Positions 50,315 through 59,062 are shown, counted from the stretch's first letter. The stretch: DNA of 64,000 bases from Allobosea psychrotolerans (GCF_002917105.1 NZ_PQFZ01000005.1:53834-117833), one strand, 5' to 3'. Program-made: numbers and translations. Notes: generated by a model from the sequence alone, not told the origin.

Positions 50315-51655
50315 TCAACTGCGGGTGTCTGGCGCCATCTGGACGGTTGCTTCCAAGCCGCCATGGTCGCGGCGGTTGGCGAGACGGAGTTGTCCACCCA
50401 TGCGCCGCACGGCTGCATCGGCGATTGCCAGCCCCAGACCGGTTCCGATCGCGCTCCTGTTGCGGCCGCGGAAAAATCGTTGCGTGACAAGAGGCATTTC
50501 ATCCTCGGGTATGCCCGTCCCCTCGTCTTCGATGATGATGCCTGTTCCGGCTGCAGCCCGGCGCCAGGTTACCGTGCCGCCCGAGGGCGTGTGCTGGACG
50601 GCATTCTCCTGGAGATTGCGGAGGGCAAGGGTCAGCAGTTCGCGGCTGGCGACGATGGTCAGGCTTCGCAGCGCCGGCTCGATCGCGACGGAGACATCTG
50701 ACTTCGGAGCGGGTGCCGTAGCCGCAATCTCGTCGAAGACGTCACCGACCGTGACGGGCTCGCGCGCGTGCGGCTCGGCAGTTGCGTCGAGCTTCGCCAG
50801 AGCCAGCAGCTGGCGCACGAGGCGTGTGGTCCTGTCGACGGAAAGCACGATCTGCTGCAGCGCCCCCTGCCTGACCGCGCAGTCGCCGGCGCTCATCGCG
50901 ATCTGCGCCTGGGTCTTGAGCCCCGCAAGCGGCGTCCGCAGTTCATGCGCCGCGAAAGCCGTGACCTCGCGCTCGTGCCGCCGGGCCGCTTCGACCTTGG
51001 CAAACAGACCGTTCAACGCCTGCATCAGCGGCTTGACCTCGGCCGGCGCCCGCACGGGATCGATCGGGCTCATATCGTCGGCATCTCGCCCGCCGACATC
51101 CCGGGCCATCGTCCGCAGCGGCCGCAGGCCTCGCCCCAGGCTGATCCAGATCAGCAAGGCAAGCAGCGGTGCGATCAGAAGGGCCGGCGCGAGCAGCCCC
51201 TTGATCAGATCCGAGACCAGGCGATCGCGCAGGCCGAGCCTATCCCCGACCATGACCCGCGCACCGGTGGTGGCGTTGGCGATGGTATAGATGCGCCAGG
51301 TCTCGCCATCGACGACACGGTCGGAAAAGCCCGATTCCGCTTCCGTCAGGCGGCTGTCGGGGGCGCTGCTCGACCGAGCGATCAGACGGCCGTCGAGCGA
51401 CCAGATCTGACAGGAAAGCTGCCGCTCATATCCCGACGATTCCGCGGACAGGCTCGGCAGAACGGCGGCGGGAGCCGTGATATCGGCGCTGGCCACGAGC
51501 GAATTCACCATGCGCGCCGCCTCCTGCAGACGGGTGTCGAGGACGTGCTCCAACTCCCCTCGCGTCCCGACATAGATCCACAGCACGGCCGACAGCCAGA
51601 TCACCCCGGTCGCGCTCAACAGGATCGCGAAGAGGCGACCACGCAAGGAGGTCAT
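50315..51655 (-). CDS. Sensor histidine kinase, QseC/PmrB-like
   Basis: This 446-aa protein starts at MTSLRGRLFAILLSATGVIW; the start overlaps the regulator stop (ATGA). Two membrane helices (about 8-30 and 155-172) flank a periplasmic region of about 120 residues beginning GTRGELEHVLDTRLQEAARMV, the 2CSK_N sensor type of QseC/PmrB kinases. The HAMP-like linker LRPLRTMARDVGGRDADDMSP precedes the phosphoacceptor FAAHELRTPLAGLKTQAQIA (His237). The catalytic domain shows NLQENAVQHTPSGG, IEDEGTGIPEDEM and GTGLGLAIADAAV. The signal is unknown. Confidence 0.87.
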   Translation of the reverse strand: MTSLRGRLFAILLSATGVIWLSAVLWIYVGTRGELEHVLDTRLQEAARMVNSLVASADITAPAAVLPSLSAESSGYERQLSCQIWSLDGRLIARSSSAPDSRLTEAESGFSDRVVDGETWRIYTIANATTGARVMVGDRLGLRDRLVSDLIKGLLAPALLIAPLLALLIWISLGRGLRPLRTMARDVGGRDADDMSPIDPVRAPAEVKPLMQALNGLFAKVEAARRHEREVTAFAAHELRTPLAGLKTQAQIAMSAGDCAVRQGALQQIVLSVDRTTRLVRQLLALAKLDATAEPHAREPVTVGDVFDEIAATAPAPKSDVSVAIEPALRSLTIVASRELLTLALRNLQENAVQHTPSGGTVTWRRAAAGTGIIIEDEGTGIPEDEMPLVTQRFFRGRNRSAIGTGLGLAIADAAVRRMGGQLRLANRRDHGGLEATVQMAPDTRS

Positions 51656-52314
51656 GGCGTCACCCTGATCCGATAGCCGAGGCCGCGCACGGTTTCGATC
51701 GCTTCGCGGCCGATCTTGGCGCGCAGGTGATGAATATGGACCTCGACCGCGTTGCTCTCGATCTCCTCCTGCCAGCCATAAAGCCGGTCCTCGATCTCGG
51801 CCTTGGAGCGCACCGTGCCGGGCCGCTCCATCAAGGCCGCCAGCACCGAGAATTCCCGACGGGACAACGAGAGAGGGGCGCCGTGCAGTGTCGCCGACAG
51901 GACCGCGGGGTCCAGCAGGATTCCTGCGGCGGCAAGGCAAGGCGAGGCCCGCCCCAAGCCTCGCCGGGCGATGGCACGGACGCGGGCGCCGAGCTCATCG
52001 AGATCGAACGGCTTGCCGAGATAATCGTCGGCCCCGGTGTCGAGTCCACGGATGCGGTCGGATGTCTCGTCCATCGCCGTGAGCAGCAGGACGGGGGTCC
52101 GGTCGCCTGCCCCGCGCATCTCGCGCAGCAGGTCGAGACCGGAGCCGTCAGTCAGCATCAGGTCGAGCACGACCGCATCGAAGGCCGATGTCGCCAGCGC
52201 CGCGCGCCCATCCGCGCAGCTGTCGACGCAATCCACCGTCATGCCGGCGAGGCCGAGGCCGACCTTGAGACCGTCGGCCAGAACCGGGTCGTCCTCGATC
52301 ACGAGAATGCGCAT
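51652..52314 (-). CDS. OmpR-family response regulator, QseB/PmrA-like
   Basis: This 220-aa protein has a receiver domain MRILVIEDDPVLADGLKVGL with phospho-acceptor Asp51 in VVLDLMLTDGSG, the Thr/Ala switch in LLLTAMDE, and Lys101 in YLGKPFDLDEL. The winged-helix effector domain includes SLSRREFSVLAALMERPGTVRSKAEIEDRLYGWQEEIESNAVEVHIHHLRAKIG and terminal VRGLGYRIRVTP. The W-x-E-x-x-E-S-N-A-V-E-V-H sequence is close to QseB/PmrA. The perfect PmrA-type box upstream supports autoregulation and control of dsbD. Confidence 0.9.
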   Translation of the reverse strand: MRILVIEDDPVLADGLKVGLGLAGMTVDCVDSCADGRAALATSAFDAVVLDLMLTDGSGLDLLREMRGAGDRTPVLLLTAMDETSDRIRGLDTGADDYLGKPFDLDELGARVRAIARRGLGRASPCLAAAGILLDPAVLSATLHGAPLSLSRREFSVLAALMERPGTVRSKAEIEDRLYGWQEEIESNAVEVHIHHLRAKIGREAIETVRGLGYRIRVTP

Positions 52315-52351
52315 GCATCTGGCTCCTGTCGTCGCGATCGACCAGCCCAGC

Positions 52352-52368
52352 CTTAAGGCTGGCTTAAG
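52352..52368. promoter_or_regulatory. Perfect PmrA/QseB-type box CTTAAG-N5-CTTAAG
   Basis: CTTAAG (52352-52357), GCTGG, CTTAAG (52363-52368) is a direct repeat with 11-bp period in the 96-bp divergent region between the response-regulator gene and dsbD. It is the classical binding pattern for the PmrA/QseB branch of OmpR-type regulators. Confidence 0.7.
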
Positions 52369-52410
52369 CTGCGCTGTCGAGATGGCGGCTTCAACCGAAC
52401 GAAGGCCGCC

Positions 52411-54174
52411 ATGTCCCGTCCGTTCCTCGCAGCGCTCGCCAGCCTCGTCCTTTACCTGATGACACTGGCGGGCGTCGCATCCGCCGCCACGCAGCGCTCG
52501 GCCGACGAGGTCTTCCGCCTGGGCGTCGAGCGGGCCGCCGATCACAGCCTGGTCCTGACATGGACGGCCTTGCCCGGTCACTATCTCTATCGCGAAAGCC
52601 TGAAGGCGCAGCGGCCGGACGGCACGCGGCTTGCGCTCGTCACGCCGGCCGGCGAGCAGAAGGACGATCTCAATTTCGGACCGACCGAAATCTATCACGG
52701 CCAAACGCAGGCTTTGATTCCCGCCGGCGGCGCGCCGGCAACAGGCACGATCATCGTGACCTATCAGGGCTGTGCCGAACAGGGCATCTGCTATCCGCCG
52801 ATCGTCAAAAGTCTCGATCTGGCTACAGGCGCCGTTGCGAAGGCGGCCCCCATCGGCGTCCCGGAGCGGTCGCCGGCGGCCGCAGCCCCGGCAGCCGCAC
52901 CGGCCGGCCTGTTCTCCGGCAGCCTCGCATTGACGCTGGCGAGCTTCCTCGGCTTCGGCCTGCTTCTGTCGCTCACACCTTGCATCTTTCCGATGATCCC
53001 GATCCTGTCGGGCATGCTGGCGCAAGCGGGCGGGCGCCTCTCAGCCAGGCGTGGCCTGGTTCTGTCGGGCGTCTATGTGCTTGCCATGGCACTGGCCTAT
53101 GCCGCGCTGGGCGTCGCCGCCGCATTGTCGGGCCGTAACCTCCAGATCGCGCTGCAGACGCCGCTGGCGCTCGGGCTGATGAGCCTGGTCTTCGTCGCCC
53201 TGGCGCTCTCGATGTTCGGACTCTTCGATCTGCAGCTCCCGCAAAGCTGGAGCACGCGGCTGGCGGGAGGGAAGCCCGGCCGCGGCGGCTCGCTCGGCGG
53301 AGCGGCGATGCTGGGCTTCACCGCGGCGCTGATCGTCGGCCCCTGCGTGACGCCGCCGCTGGCGGCTGCGCTGATCTATGTCGCGCAGACCGGCGACATG
53401 GCGCGCGGTGCGGCGGCGCTCTTTGCGCTCGGGCTCGGCATGGGGCTGCCACTCGTGCTGTTCGGCACCTTCGGAGCCCGCATCCTGCCCCGATCCGGGC
53501 CCTGGCTCGTCAAGGCGAAGCAGGGTTTCGGCTTCGTCTTCATCGGGCTCGCCATCTGGATGCTGGCTCGCGTGCTGCCGGCCGACGTCACGCTCGCCCT
53601 ATGGGGGTTGCTGGCGATCGCGGGCGGCGCCTGGTTCGGCGCCTATGCGTTGATCCGCGACCATCTGCGCCTGTTGCCTCCGCTCCTGGCTGTCGCTCTG
53701 GCGCTCTACGGCCTCGTGCTGGTCGGGGCCGCCGCGACGGGGCGGCAAGATCCTCTTCGTCTGGCCATGCGTCTCGACGGGGCGGGTGCGGTCGAGCCGG
53801 AGTCCACCGCCGCTGTGCGGGTCGTCTCGACGTCTGCAGCCTTCGATGCCGCGCTCGCCGAGGCCCGTGCTGCAAGCCGGCCGATCCTGGTCGATTTCAC
53901 CGCCGACTGGTGCACGATCTGCAGGGAGATCGACCGCACCGTGATGCGTGATCCCGCGATCCGCGCCCGCCTCGACACGATCACGATCATCCGCGCCGAC
54001 CTGACCGTCTATGGCAGCGATGGGCAGGCGCTGATGGACCGCTTCGGCGTCGTGGGGCCGCCGACCCTGCTTTTCATCGACGCCGGCAGCGGCCGTGAGG
54101 TCGATGAGGCCCGTACGACCGGCGCCACCACGGTCGACGCCTTTTCCGCGATGCTGGCGAAAGCCGGCGCCTGA
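52411..54174 (+). CDS. dsbD: Thiol:disulfide interchange protein DsbD
   Basis: This 587-aa protein has three parts. A signal peptide (about 1-25) is followed by a periplasmic alpha domain with GCAEQGICYPP. An eight-helix membrane domain carries the paired cysteines in SLTPCIFPMIPILSG and GPCVTPPLAAALIY. A C-terminal thioredoxin domain has the active site ILVDFTADWCTICREIDRTV. It passes electrons from cytosolic thioredoxin to periplasmic partners. The gene is divergent from the two-component system and shares the PmrA-type box with it. The DsbA-like gene follows 47 bp downstream. Confidence 0.92.
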   Translation: MSRPFLAALASLVLYLMTLAGVASAATQRSADEVFRLGVERAADHSLVLTWTALPGHYLYRESLKAQRPDGTRLALVTPAGEQKDDLNFGPTEIYHGQTQALIPAGGAPATGTIIVTYQGCAEQGICYPPIVKSLDLATGAVAKAAPIGVPERSPAAAAPAAAPAGLFSGSLALTLASFLGFGLLLSLTPCIFPMIPILSGMLAQAGGRLSARRGLVLSGVYVLAMALAYAALGVAAALSGRNLQIALQTPLALGLMSLVFVALALSMFGLFDLQLPQSWSTRLAGGKPGRGGSLGGAAMLGFTAALIVGPCVTPPLAAALIYVAQTGDMARGAAALFALGLGMGLPLVLFGTFGARILPRSGPWLVKAKQGFGFVFIGLAIWMLARVLPADVTLALWGLLAIAGGAWFGAYALIRDHLRLLPPLLAVALALYGLVLVGAAATGRQDPLRLAMRLDGAGAVEPESTAAVRVVSTSAAFDAALAEARAASRPILVDFTADWCTICREIDRTVMRDPAIRARLDTITIIRADLTVYGSDGQALMDRFGVVGPPTLLFIDAGSGREVDEARTTGATTVDAFSAMLAKAGA

Positions 54175-54221
54175 CCCCCCTCTCCCTTCCAAATCCCGTC
54201 TCTACAACCCTGGAGCCCGCC

Positions 54222-54866
54222 TTGAACCGCAGAACTTTGATCAGCCGCCTCGCCGGCCTGAGCGCATCGGGCATCCTCGCCGCGATCTGTCCCGCGCTGG
54301 TGGGGATTCCCGCCGCCCTGGGCCAGGAGGTCGATAGCGACGCCATCCTCAACGACCCCGAGGCGCCGACCGCCGGCAACCCGAAGGGCGACGTCACCAT
54401 CGTCGCTTTCCTCGATTACAACTGCCCCTTCTGCAAGAAATCGGCGCCTGACCTCGACCGCATCGTCAAGACCGACGGCAAGATCCGGCTCGTCTACAAG
54501 GACTGGCCGATCCTGACCGAGGCCTCCGTCTATGGTGCACAGCTCGCAATCGCGGCCCACTACCAGGCCCAATACGACGCCGTGCACCATGCGCTGATGG
54601 GCATTCCCGGCATGCGGATTTCCAAGGAGACGATGCTGGAAGCCGTGAAGGCGTCGGGCGTCGACATGGTCCGCCTCCAGGCCGATCTCGGCGCCAGGGC
54701 GGATGCCATCACCGCCTTGTTGCGGCGCAACCTGGCCCAGGCGGATTCGATCGGCCTGCAGGGGACGCCGGCCTATCTCGTCGGTCCGTTCCGGACCTCA
54801 ACGCTGGATTACGCCGGCTTCAAGCAGATCGTGACCGATGCGCGCGCCAAGCAGGCGGCGAAATAG
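54222..54866 (+). CDS. DsbA-family thioredoxin-fold protein
   Basis: This 214-aa protein has a TTG start behind a GGAG site. It begins MNRRTLISRLAGLSASGILAAICPALVGIPAALG, a Tat- or Sec-type signal with RR at residues 3-4. The thioredoxin fold starts DVTIVAFLDYNCPFCKKSAPDLDRIV, with CPFC at about 67-70. The cis-proline loop is LQGTPAYLVG. The combination with dsbD and absence of a dsbB suggest it may be a reducing or isomerase-type partner (DsbG/ScsC-like) kept reduced by DsbD, rather than a classical oxidase. That is inference from context. Confidence 0.85.
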   Translation: MNRRTLISRLAGLSASGILAAICPALVGIPAALGQEVDSDAILNDPEAPTAGNPKGDVTIVAFLDYNCPFCKKSAPDLDRIVKTDGKIRLVYKDWPILTEASVYGAQLAIAAHYQAQYDAVHHALMGIPGMRISKETMLEAVKASGVDMVRLQADLGARADAITALLRRNLAQADSIGLQGTPAYLVGPFRTSTLDYAGFKQIVTDARAKQAAK

Positions 54867-54920
54867 GGCAGCGCTTCGCCCTCAGTCTCCTTGCTCCTCA
54901 AGCCTTACCGGAAAGACCAG

Positions 54921-55583
54921 ATGATCCGCGTTCTCCAGGCGGCGAAGCGCTGTGCCGTCATCGCCTTGCCTCTCGCTGTCGCAGCCTGCACGACGGTCCG
55001 GCCGCAACCGCCCATGGCGGCCTCCTACTCGGCGATTCCGCCGCAGGTCGCGCAGCGCTATGCGGCGATCGACACCGAAAAGTTCAAGGTGCCGGCGGTC
55101 GATCTCGAGGATCTCCAGCCGCGCAATGTGCGCCAGCTCGTCGACTACCCGACCAAGCATCCGCCCGGAACGCTCGTCGTCGATCCGCACCAGCGCTTCC
55201 TTTATCTGGTGCAGGAGCATGGCAAGGCGCTGCGCTACGGCGTCGGCGTCGGCAAGGCCGGGCTCGAATTTGCCGGCACGGCGACGATCGAGCGCAAGGC
55301 GCAATGGCCGCGCTGGACGCCGACGCCCGACATGATCCGGCGCGACCCGCGACGCTATGCGAAATGGTCGAGCGGGATGGCGGGAGGGGAAAGCAACCCG
55401 CTGGGGGCGCGTGCGCTCTATCTGTTCAAGAACGGCAACGACACCCTCTACCGCATCCACGGCACCAACGAGCCCGAGACGATCGGCGAAGCAGTCTCCT
55501 CCGGCTGCATCCGCATGATGAACCAGGACGTGATCGACCTCTACAACCGCATCCCCAGCGGCTCGAAGGTGGTCGTGCTCTGA
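54921..55583 (+). CDS. L,D-transpeptidase (YkuD family) lipoprotein
   Basis: This 220-aa protein starts at MIRVLQAAKRCAVIALPLAVAACTT, where LAVAAC is a lipobox, so it should be lipid-anchored. The YkuD domain includes PPGTLVVDPHQRFLYLVQEHGKALRYGVGVGKAGLEF, and the catalytic region HGTNEPETIGEAVSSGCIRMMNQDVIDLYNRIP carries the His and nucleophilic Cys. It makes 3-3 cross-links in peptidoglycan or attaches proteins to it. It follows the DsbA-like gene by 54 bp in the same direction. A cysteine enzyme in the periplasm would profit from the adjacent reducing system. Confidence 0.88.
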   Translation: MIRVLQAAKRCAVIALPLAVAACTTVRPQPPMAASYSAIPPQVAQRYAAIDTEKFKVPAVDLEDLQPRNVRQLVDYPTKHPPGTLVVDPHQRFLYLVQEHGKALRYGVGVGKAGLEFAGTATIERKAQWPRWTPTPDMIRRDPRRYAKWSSGMAGGESNPLGARALYLFKNGNDTLYRIHGTNEPETIGEAVSSGCIRMMNQDVIDLYNRIPSGSKVVVL

Positions 55584-55619
55584 CGCGTGGACGAACCTGG
55601 TTTCGAGGCTTGCATCACA

Positions 55620-55650
55620 TCAATATATATTATATGAAAATATATATTGA
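55620..55650. promoter_or_regulatory. AT-rich 12-bp inverted repeat, BigR operator
   Basis: TCAATATATATT (55620-55631) and AATATATATTGA (55639-55650) are perfect complements separated by 7 bp, 27 bp before the Blh start. BigR is known to bind an AT-rich palindrome over its own operon promoter. The site stands out sharply in GC-rich DNA. Confidence 0.8.
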
Positions 55651-55677
55651 AAATCAGCCCAGCCTTGGAGGCCGGTC

Positions 55678-56988
55678 ATGAAGCTCGTCAAAATCTCGGA
55701 ATCGCTTTCGGTCGCCGGCCAGCCCGCAACGGCAGACTTCCCGGCCCTTGCCGCGCAAGGGTTCAAGGCCGTCATCAACGACCGGCCCGATGGTGAGGAG
55801 GCCGGGCAGCCGGGCTCGGCTGCCGAGAAAAAGGCGGCCGGCGATGCCGGGATGGCTTACAGCTTCATCCCGGTGACCGGCCCGACCATCACTGAGGCCG
55901 ATGTGGCAGCCTTCCGCGCGGCGCTCGCACAGGCATCGGGGCCAGTGCTCGCCCATTGCAGGAGCGGGACCCGCTCGCTGACGCTTCATGTGCTGGGCGA
56001 AGTCCTGGACGGTCGCATGTCGGCCGATGCGGTGGTCGGTTTCGGCCAGAAGCTCGGCTTCGACCTCACCGGGGCCAAGAGCTGGCTCGACCGTCGCGCG
56101 GCCCTGGCGCCGCAGGTCACGGGCTTCTACGAGCCGCGGTCCGGCAGCATCCAGTACGTCGTCACCGACCCTGCGACGAAGGCCTGCGCCATCATCGATC
56201 CCGTTCTCGACTATGACGAGAAATCGGGCGCGACCGCCACGACCCATGCCGACATCATCCTCGCCTTCATCCATGAGCAGGGCCTGCGCGTGGAATGGAT
56301 CCTCGACACCCACCCCCATGCCGATCACTTCTCCGCCGCGCAGTATCTCAAGAGCAAGACCGGCGCGCAGACCGCGATCGGCGCGCAGGTCGTCGCCGTG
56401 CAGAAACTCTGGAAGGGTCTCTACAACCTCCCGGACCTCGCCACCGACGGCTCGCAATGGGACCGGCTCTTCGCCCATGGCGAGCGGTTCAGGCTCGGCT
56501 CGCTGGAGGCCTCCGTGCTGTTTTCGCCCGGGCACACGCTGGCCTCGATCAGCTATGTCATCGGCGATGCCGCCTTCGTCCACGACACGCTGTTCATGCC
56601 CGATTCCGGCACCGCCCGGGCCGATTTCCCCGGCGGCAGCGCCAGCGCGCTCTGGGCCTCGATCCAGGCCATTCTCGCCCTGCCCGACGGGACGAGGCTG
56701 TTCACGGGCCATGACTACCAGCCCCATGGCCGCGCGCCGCGCTGGGAGAGCACGGTCGGCCAGCAGAAGCTGGCGAACCCGCATGTCGCCGGGCAGGACG
56801 AGGCCTCGTTCGTCGCCCTGCGCCAGGCTCGCGACAAGACGCTGCCCATGCCCAAGCTCATCCTGCATGCGCTGCAGGTGAACATCCGCGGCGGCCGCCT
56901 GCCCGAGCCGGAGGCGAACGGCCGGCGCTATCTCAAGATCCCGCTCGATGCCTTGAGCGGAGCAACCTGGGACGAGGCGGCGTCATGA
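55678..56988 (+). CDS. blh: Blh: DUF442 phosphatase-like domain fused to persulfide dioxygenase
   Basis: In this 436-aa protein, residues 1-130 are the DUF442/dual-specificity-phosphatase-like domain with GFKAVINDRPDGEE and VLAHCRSGTRS (Cys in the loop). From about 145 the metallo-beta-lactamase fold begins GFYEPRSGSIQYVV with metal ligands WILDTHPHADHFSAAQYLK, SPGHTLASISYV, FVHDTLFMPDSGTARADFPGGS and FTGHDYQPHGR, matching ETHE1-type sulfur dioxygenases. The fusion detoxifies hydrogen sulfide through persulfide oxidation. It is the first gene of the BigR operon. Confidence 0.9.
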   Translation: MKLVKISESLSVAGQPATADFPALAAQGFKAVINDRPDGEEAGQPGSAAEKKAAGDAGMAYSFIPVTGPTITEADVAAFRAALAQASGPVLAHCRSGTRSLTLHVLGEVLDGRMSADAVVGFGQKLGFDLTGAKSWLDRRAALAPQVTGFYEPRSGSIQYVVTDPATKACAIIDPVLDYDEKSGATATTHADIILAFIHEQGLRVEWILDTHPHADHFSAAQYLKSKTGAQTAIGAQVVAVQKLWKGLYNLPDLATDGSQWDRLFAHGERFRLGSLEASVLFSPGHTLASISYVIGDAAFVHDTLFMPDSGTARADFPGGSASALWASIQAILALPDGTRLFTGHDYQPHGRAPRWESTVGQQKLANPHVAGQDEASFVALRQARDKTLPMPKLILHALQVNIRGGRLPEPEANGRRYLKIPLDALSGATWDEAAS

Positions 56989-57338
56989 TGCAGGCTCCCG
57001 TGCCACAGGCCCTCATGACGCAGGCGCCGATCAACCGGGCGGAGCTGGCGAGCCGGGCGGCGGAGGTCGCCGGCCTGCTCAAGACGCTCGCCCATCCCAA
57101 CCGGCTGATGATCGTCTGCACGCTGGTCGAGGGCGAGTATTCCGTCAGCCAGCTCGAAGAGATGCTGGACATCCACCAGCCGACGCTCTCGCAGCAGCTT
57201 ACGGTGCTGCGCGAAGCCGGCATCGTCGAGACCCGGCGCGAGGCCCGGCAGATCTTCTACCGGTTGACCGAGCAGAAGGCGGCGAGCCTCGTCGCCGCGC
57301 TTCACGCCATCTTCTGCCCCCGGGAGCCCACGCCATGA
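56985..57338 (+). CDS. bigR: BigR, ArsR-type persulfide-sensing repressor
   Basis: This 117-aa protein's start overlaps the Blh stop (ATGA). The winged-helix core reads LLKTLAHPNRLMIVCTLVEGEYSVSQLEEMLDIHQPTLSQQLTVLREAGIVETRREARQIFYRL. Two cysteines, Cys45 (MIVCTL) and Cys111 (IFCPRE), are spaced 66 residues apart, as the redox pair of characterised BigR proteins is. Their oxidation to a disulfide or tetrasulfide releases DNA. It represses the operon through the AT-rich palindrome at 55620-55650. Confidence 0.92.
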   Translation: MMQAPVPQALMTQAPINRAELASRAAEVAGLLKTLAHPNRLMIVCTLVEGEYSVSQLEEMLDIHQPTLSQQLTVLREAGIVETRREARQIFYRLTEQKAASLVAALHAIFCPREPTP

Positions 57339-57745
57339 ACACCTACTGGCCTTCTCTCATGGGCGGCATGCTGATCGGTCTGTCGGCTGGCATGCTGCTG
57401 CTGCTCAACGGCCGCGTCGCCGGCATCAGCGGCATTCTCGGCCGGCTGGCGCAAGGCACGCAGGTGCCCACCAACGCCGCCTTCGTCATCGGGCTCATGA
57501 TCGGCCCGCCGCTCTACCGGCTCGGATCGGGCGCATGGCCCTCCGTGACGATCACGGCCTCCCTGCCGGTCATCGCTATCGCCGGGCTGCTGGTCGGCTT
57601 CGGCAGCCGGATGGGTTCGGGCTGCACCAGCGGCCATGGCGTGGTCGGGCTTGCAAGGCTGTCGCCGCGCTCGATCGCCGCGGTCGCCACCTTCCTCGCG
57701 ACCGGCGTCGCAACCGTCACCCTGATGAGGCTCGTTTCGCCATGA
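57335..57745 (+). CDS. YeeE/YedE-family membrane protein, half 1 (PmpA-like)
   Basis: This 136-aa protein overlaps the bigR stop. It starts WPSLMGGMLIGLSAGMLLLLNGRVAGISGILGR and has the sulfur-transport signature GFGSRMGSGCTSGHGVVGLARLSPRS with the conserved Cys in GSGCTSGHG. YeeE/YedE proteins conduct thiosulfate or related sulfur compounds. The half-size protein pairs with the product of the next gene. Overlapping codons link the two genes. Confidence 0.88.
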   Translation: MNTYWPSLMGGMLIGLSAGMLLLLNGRVAGISGILGRLAQGTQVPTNAAFVIGLMIGPPLYRLGSGAWPSVTITASLPVIAIAGLLVGFGSRMGSGCTSGHGVVGLARLSPRSIAAVATFLATGVATVTLMRLVSP

Positions 57746-58215
57746 TGCATCCGGCTCGGATTTCGTCCGCGCAAATACTCGTCGCGCAAGTTCTGGTCGC
57801 GCTGCTTGCCGGGGCCGTCTTCGGGCTCGGCCTGTCGCTGTCGGGCATGCTCGATCCCGCGCGCGTGCGCGGTTTCCTCGATGTCGCGGGCGATTGGGAT
57901 CCCAGCCTCGCCTTCGTCCTGGGCGGAGCCGTCGCTGTCGCCTTTGCGGCGATGGTCCTGCGCCGCCGGTTGCGGCGGCCCGCCTTCGCGGCCGAATTCC
58001 ACCTGCCGGCGACGACGCCGATCGACACGCGCCTGATCCTGGGCTCGGCGATCTTCGGGGCCGGCTGGGGCATGGCGGGCCTGTGCCCCGGCCCGGCGCT
58101 GGCCGCTCTCTCGCTCGGGCTCGCCCCGGTCGTGCTTTTCGTTGCGGCCATGCTCGCGGGAATGGTGATCCATGACCGCCTCGCAGCGCGCCAGCCTGGC
58201 GGGAGCCGGTCATGA
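57742..58215 (+). CDS. YeeE/YedE-family membrane protein, half 2 (PmpB-like)
   Basis: This 157-aa protein has an ATGA overlap with the previous gene. The core includes ALLAGAVFGLGLSLSGMLDPARVRGFLDVAGDWDPSLAFVLGG and the second signature IFGAGWGMAGLCPGPALAALSLG, in which GLCPGP holds the conserved Cys. Together with half 1 it reconstitutes a full YeeE-like unit. It sits in the BigR operon between half 1 and the TauE/SafE gene. Confidence 0.88.
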   Translation: MMHPARISSAQILVAQVLVALLAGAVFGLGLSLSGMLDPARVRGFLDVAGDWDPSLAFVLGGAVAVAFAAMVLRRRLRRPAFAAEFHLPATTPIDTRLILGSAIFGAGWGMAGLCPGPALAALSLGLAPVVLFVAAMLAGMVIHDRLAARQPGGSRS

Positions 58216-58994
58216 CGGCGCAGATCCTGATTGCGATCGGTTCGGGCAGCCTGGTCGGGTTCACGCTCGGCCTTGTGGGTGGCGGCGGGTCGATCCTGGC
58301 GACGCCGCTTTTGCTCTATGCCGTGGGCATCGCCCAGCCTCACATCGCGATCGGGACCGGCGCGCTCGCCGTTTCGGTCAACGCCTATGCCAATCTGATC
58401 GGACATGCCCGCAAGGGCCATGTGCAATGGACATGCGCGATCATCTTCGCGCTGATCGGTTCTGTCGGCGCTCTGGTCGGCTCGACGCTCGGCAAGGCGA
58501 TGGACGGACAGCGCCTGCTGTTCCTGTTCGGCCTGCTGATGCTGGTCGTCGGGGCGCTGATGCTGCGGCCGCGCAAGGCGGCTGGCGGCAGGGCGCGGCC
58601 GGTCGATCGACGGATGTGCGCGGCGACCGCAGCCGTCGCGGTCCTCGCCGGCGGCGCATCGGGCTTTTTCGGGATCGGCGGCGGCTTCCTGATCGTCCCG
58701 GCCCTGATCCTGGCGACCGGGATGCGCACGATCGACGCCGTGGGATCGTCGCTGCTCGCGGTCGGCACCTTCGGCCTCGCGACCGCTTTCAACTACGCGC
58801 TCTCGGGCATGATCGACTGGCCGGTCGCAATCGAATTCATCGGCGGCGGCGTGATCGGCGGGGTCGTCGGCATGCTGCTGGCGACCCGGCTCTCCGCGCA
58901 GAAGAACACGCTCAACCGCATCTTCGCGGCGCTGATCTTCGTCGTAGCGGGCTATGTGCTCTACCGCAGCGGCAGCGCGGCCGGGGCGGGCTGA
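58212..58994 (+). CDS. TauE/SafE-family sulfite/organosulfonate exporter
   Basis: This 260-aa multi-pass protein begins ILIAIGSGSLVGFTLGLVGGGGSILATPLLLYAVGIAQPHIAIGTGALAVSVNAYANLIGHARKGHV and repeats the motif with GGASGFFGIGGGFLIVPALILATGMRTIDAVGSSLLAVGTFGLATAFNYALSG. Both repeats are typical of the family. It would export sulfite made by Blh. It overlaps the preceding gene by the usual ATGA and is the last gene of the operon. Confidence 0.88.
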   Translation: MTAQILIAIGSGSLVGFTLGLVGGGGSILATPLLLYAVGIAQPHIAIGTGALAVSVNAYANLIGHARKGHVQWTCAIIFALIGSVGALVGSTLGKAMDGQRLLFLFGLLMLVVGALMLRPRKAAGGRARPVDRRMCAATAAVAVLAGGASGFFGIGGGFLIVPALILATGMRTIDAVGSSLLAVGTFGLATAFNYALSGMIDWPVAIEFIGGGVIGGVVGMLLATRLSAQKNTLNRIFAALIFVVAGYVLYRSGSAAGAG

Positions 58995-59062
58995 TACGCT
59001 CTGCCATCCGAGGTGGCGCGGCGGATGATCGGCGCCGGCCTCGGCTCACCCTCCCCTGTTCT

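Noticed and set aside
49903-50502. A 199-codon minus-strand frame in the gap before the kinase
   Set aside because: It overlaps the kinase gene in another frame and gives no recognisable protein. Amino-acid composition is that of non-coding GC-rich DNA.
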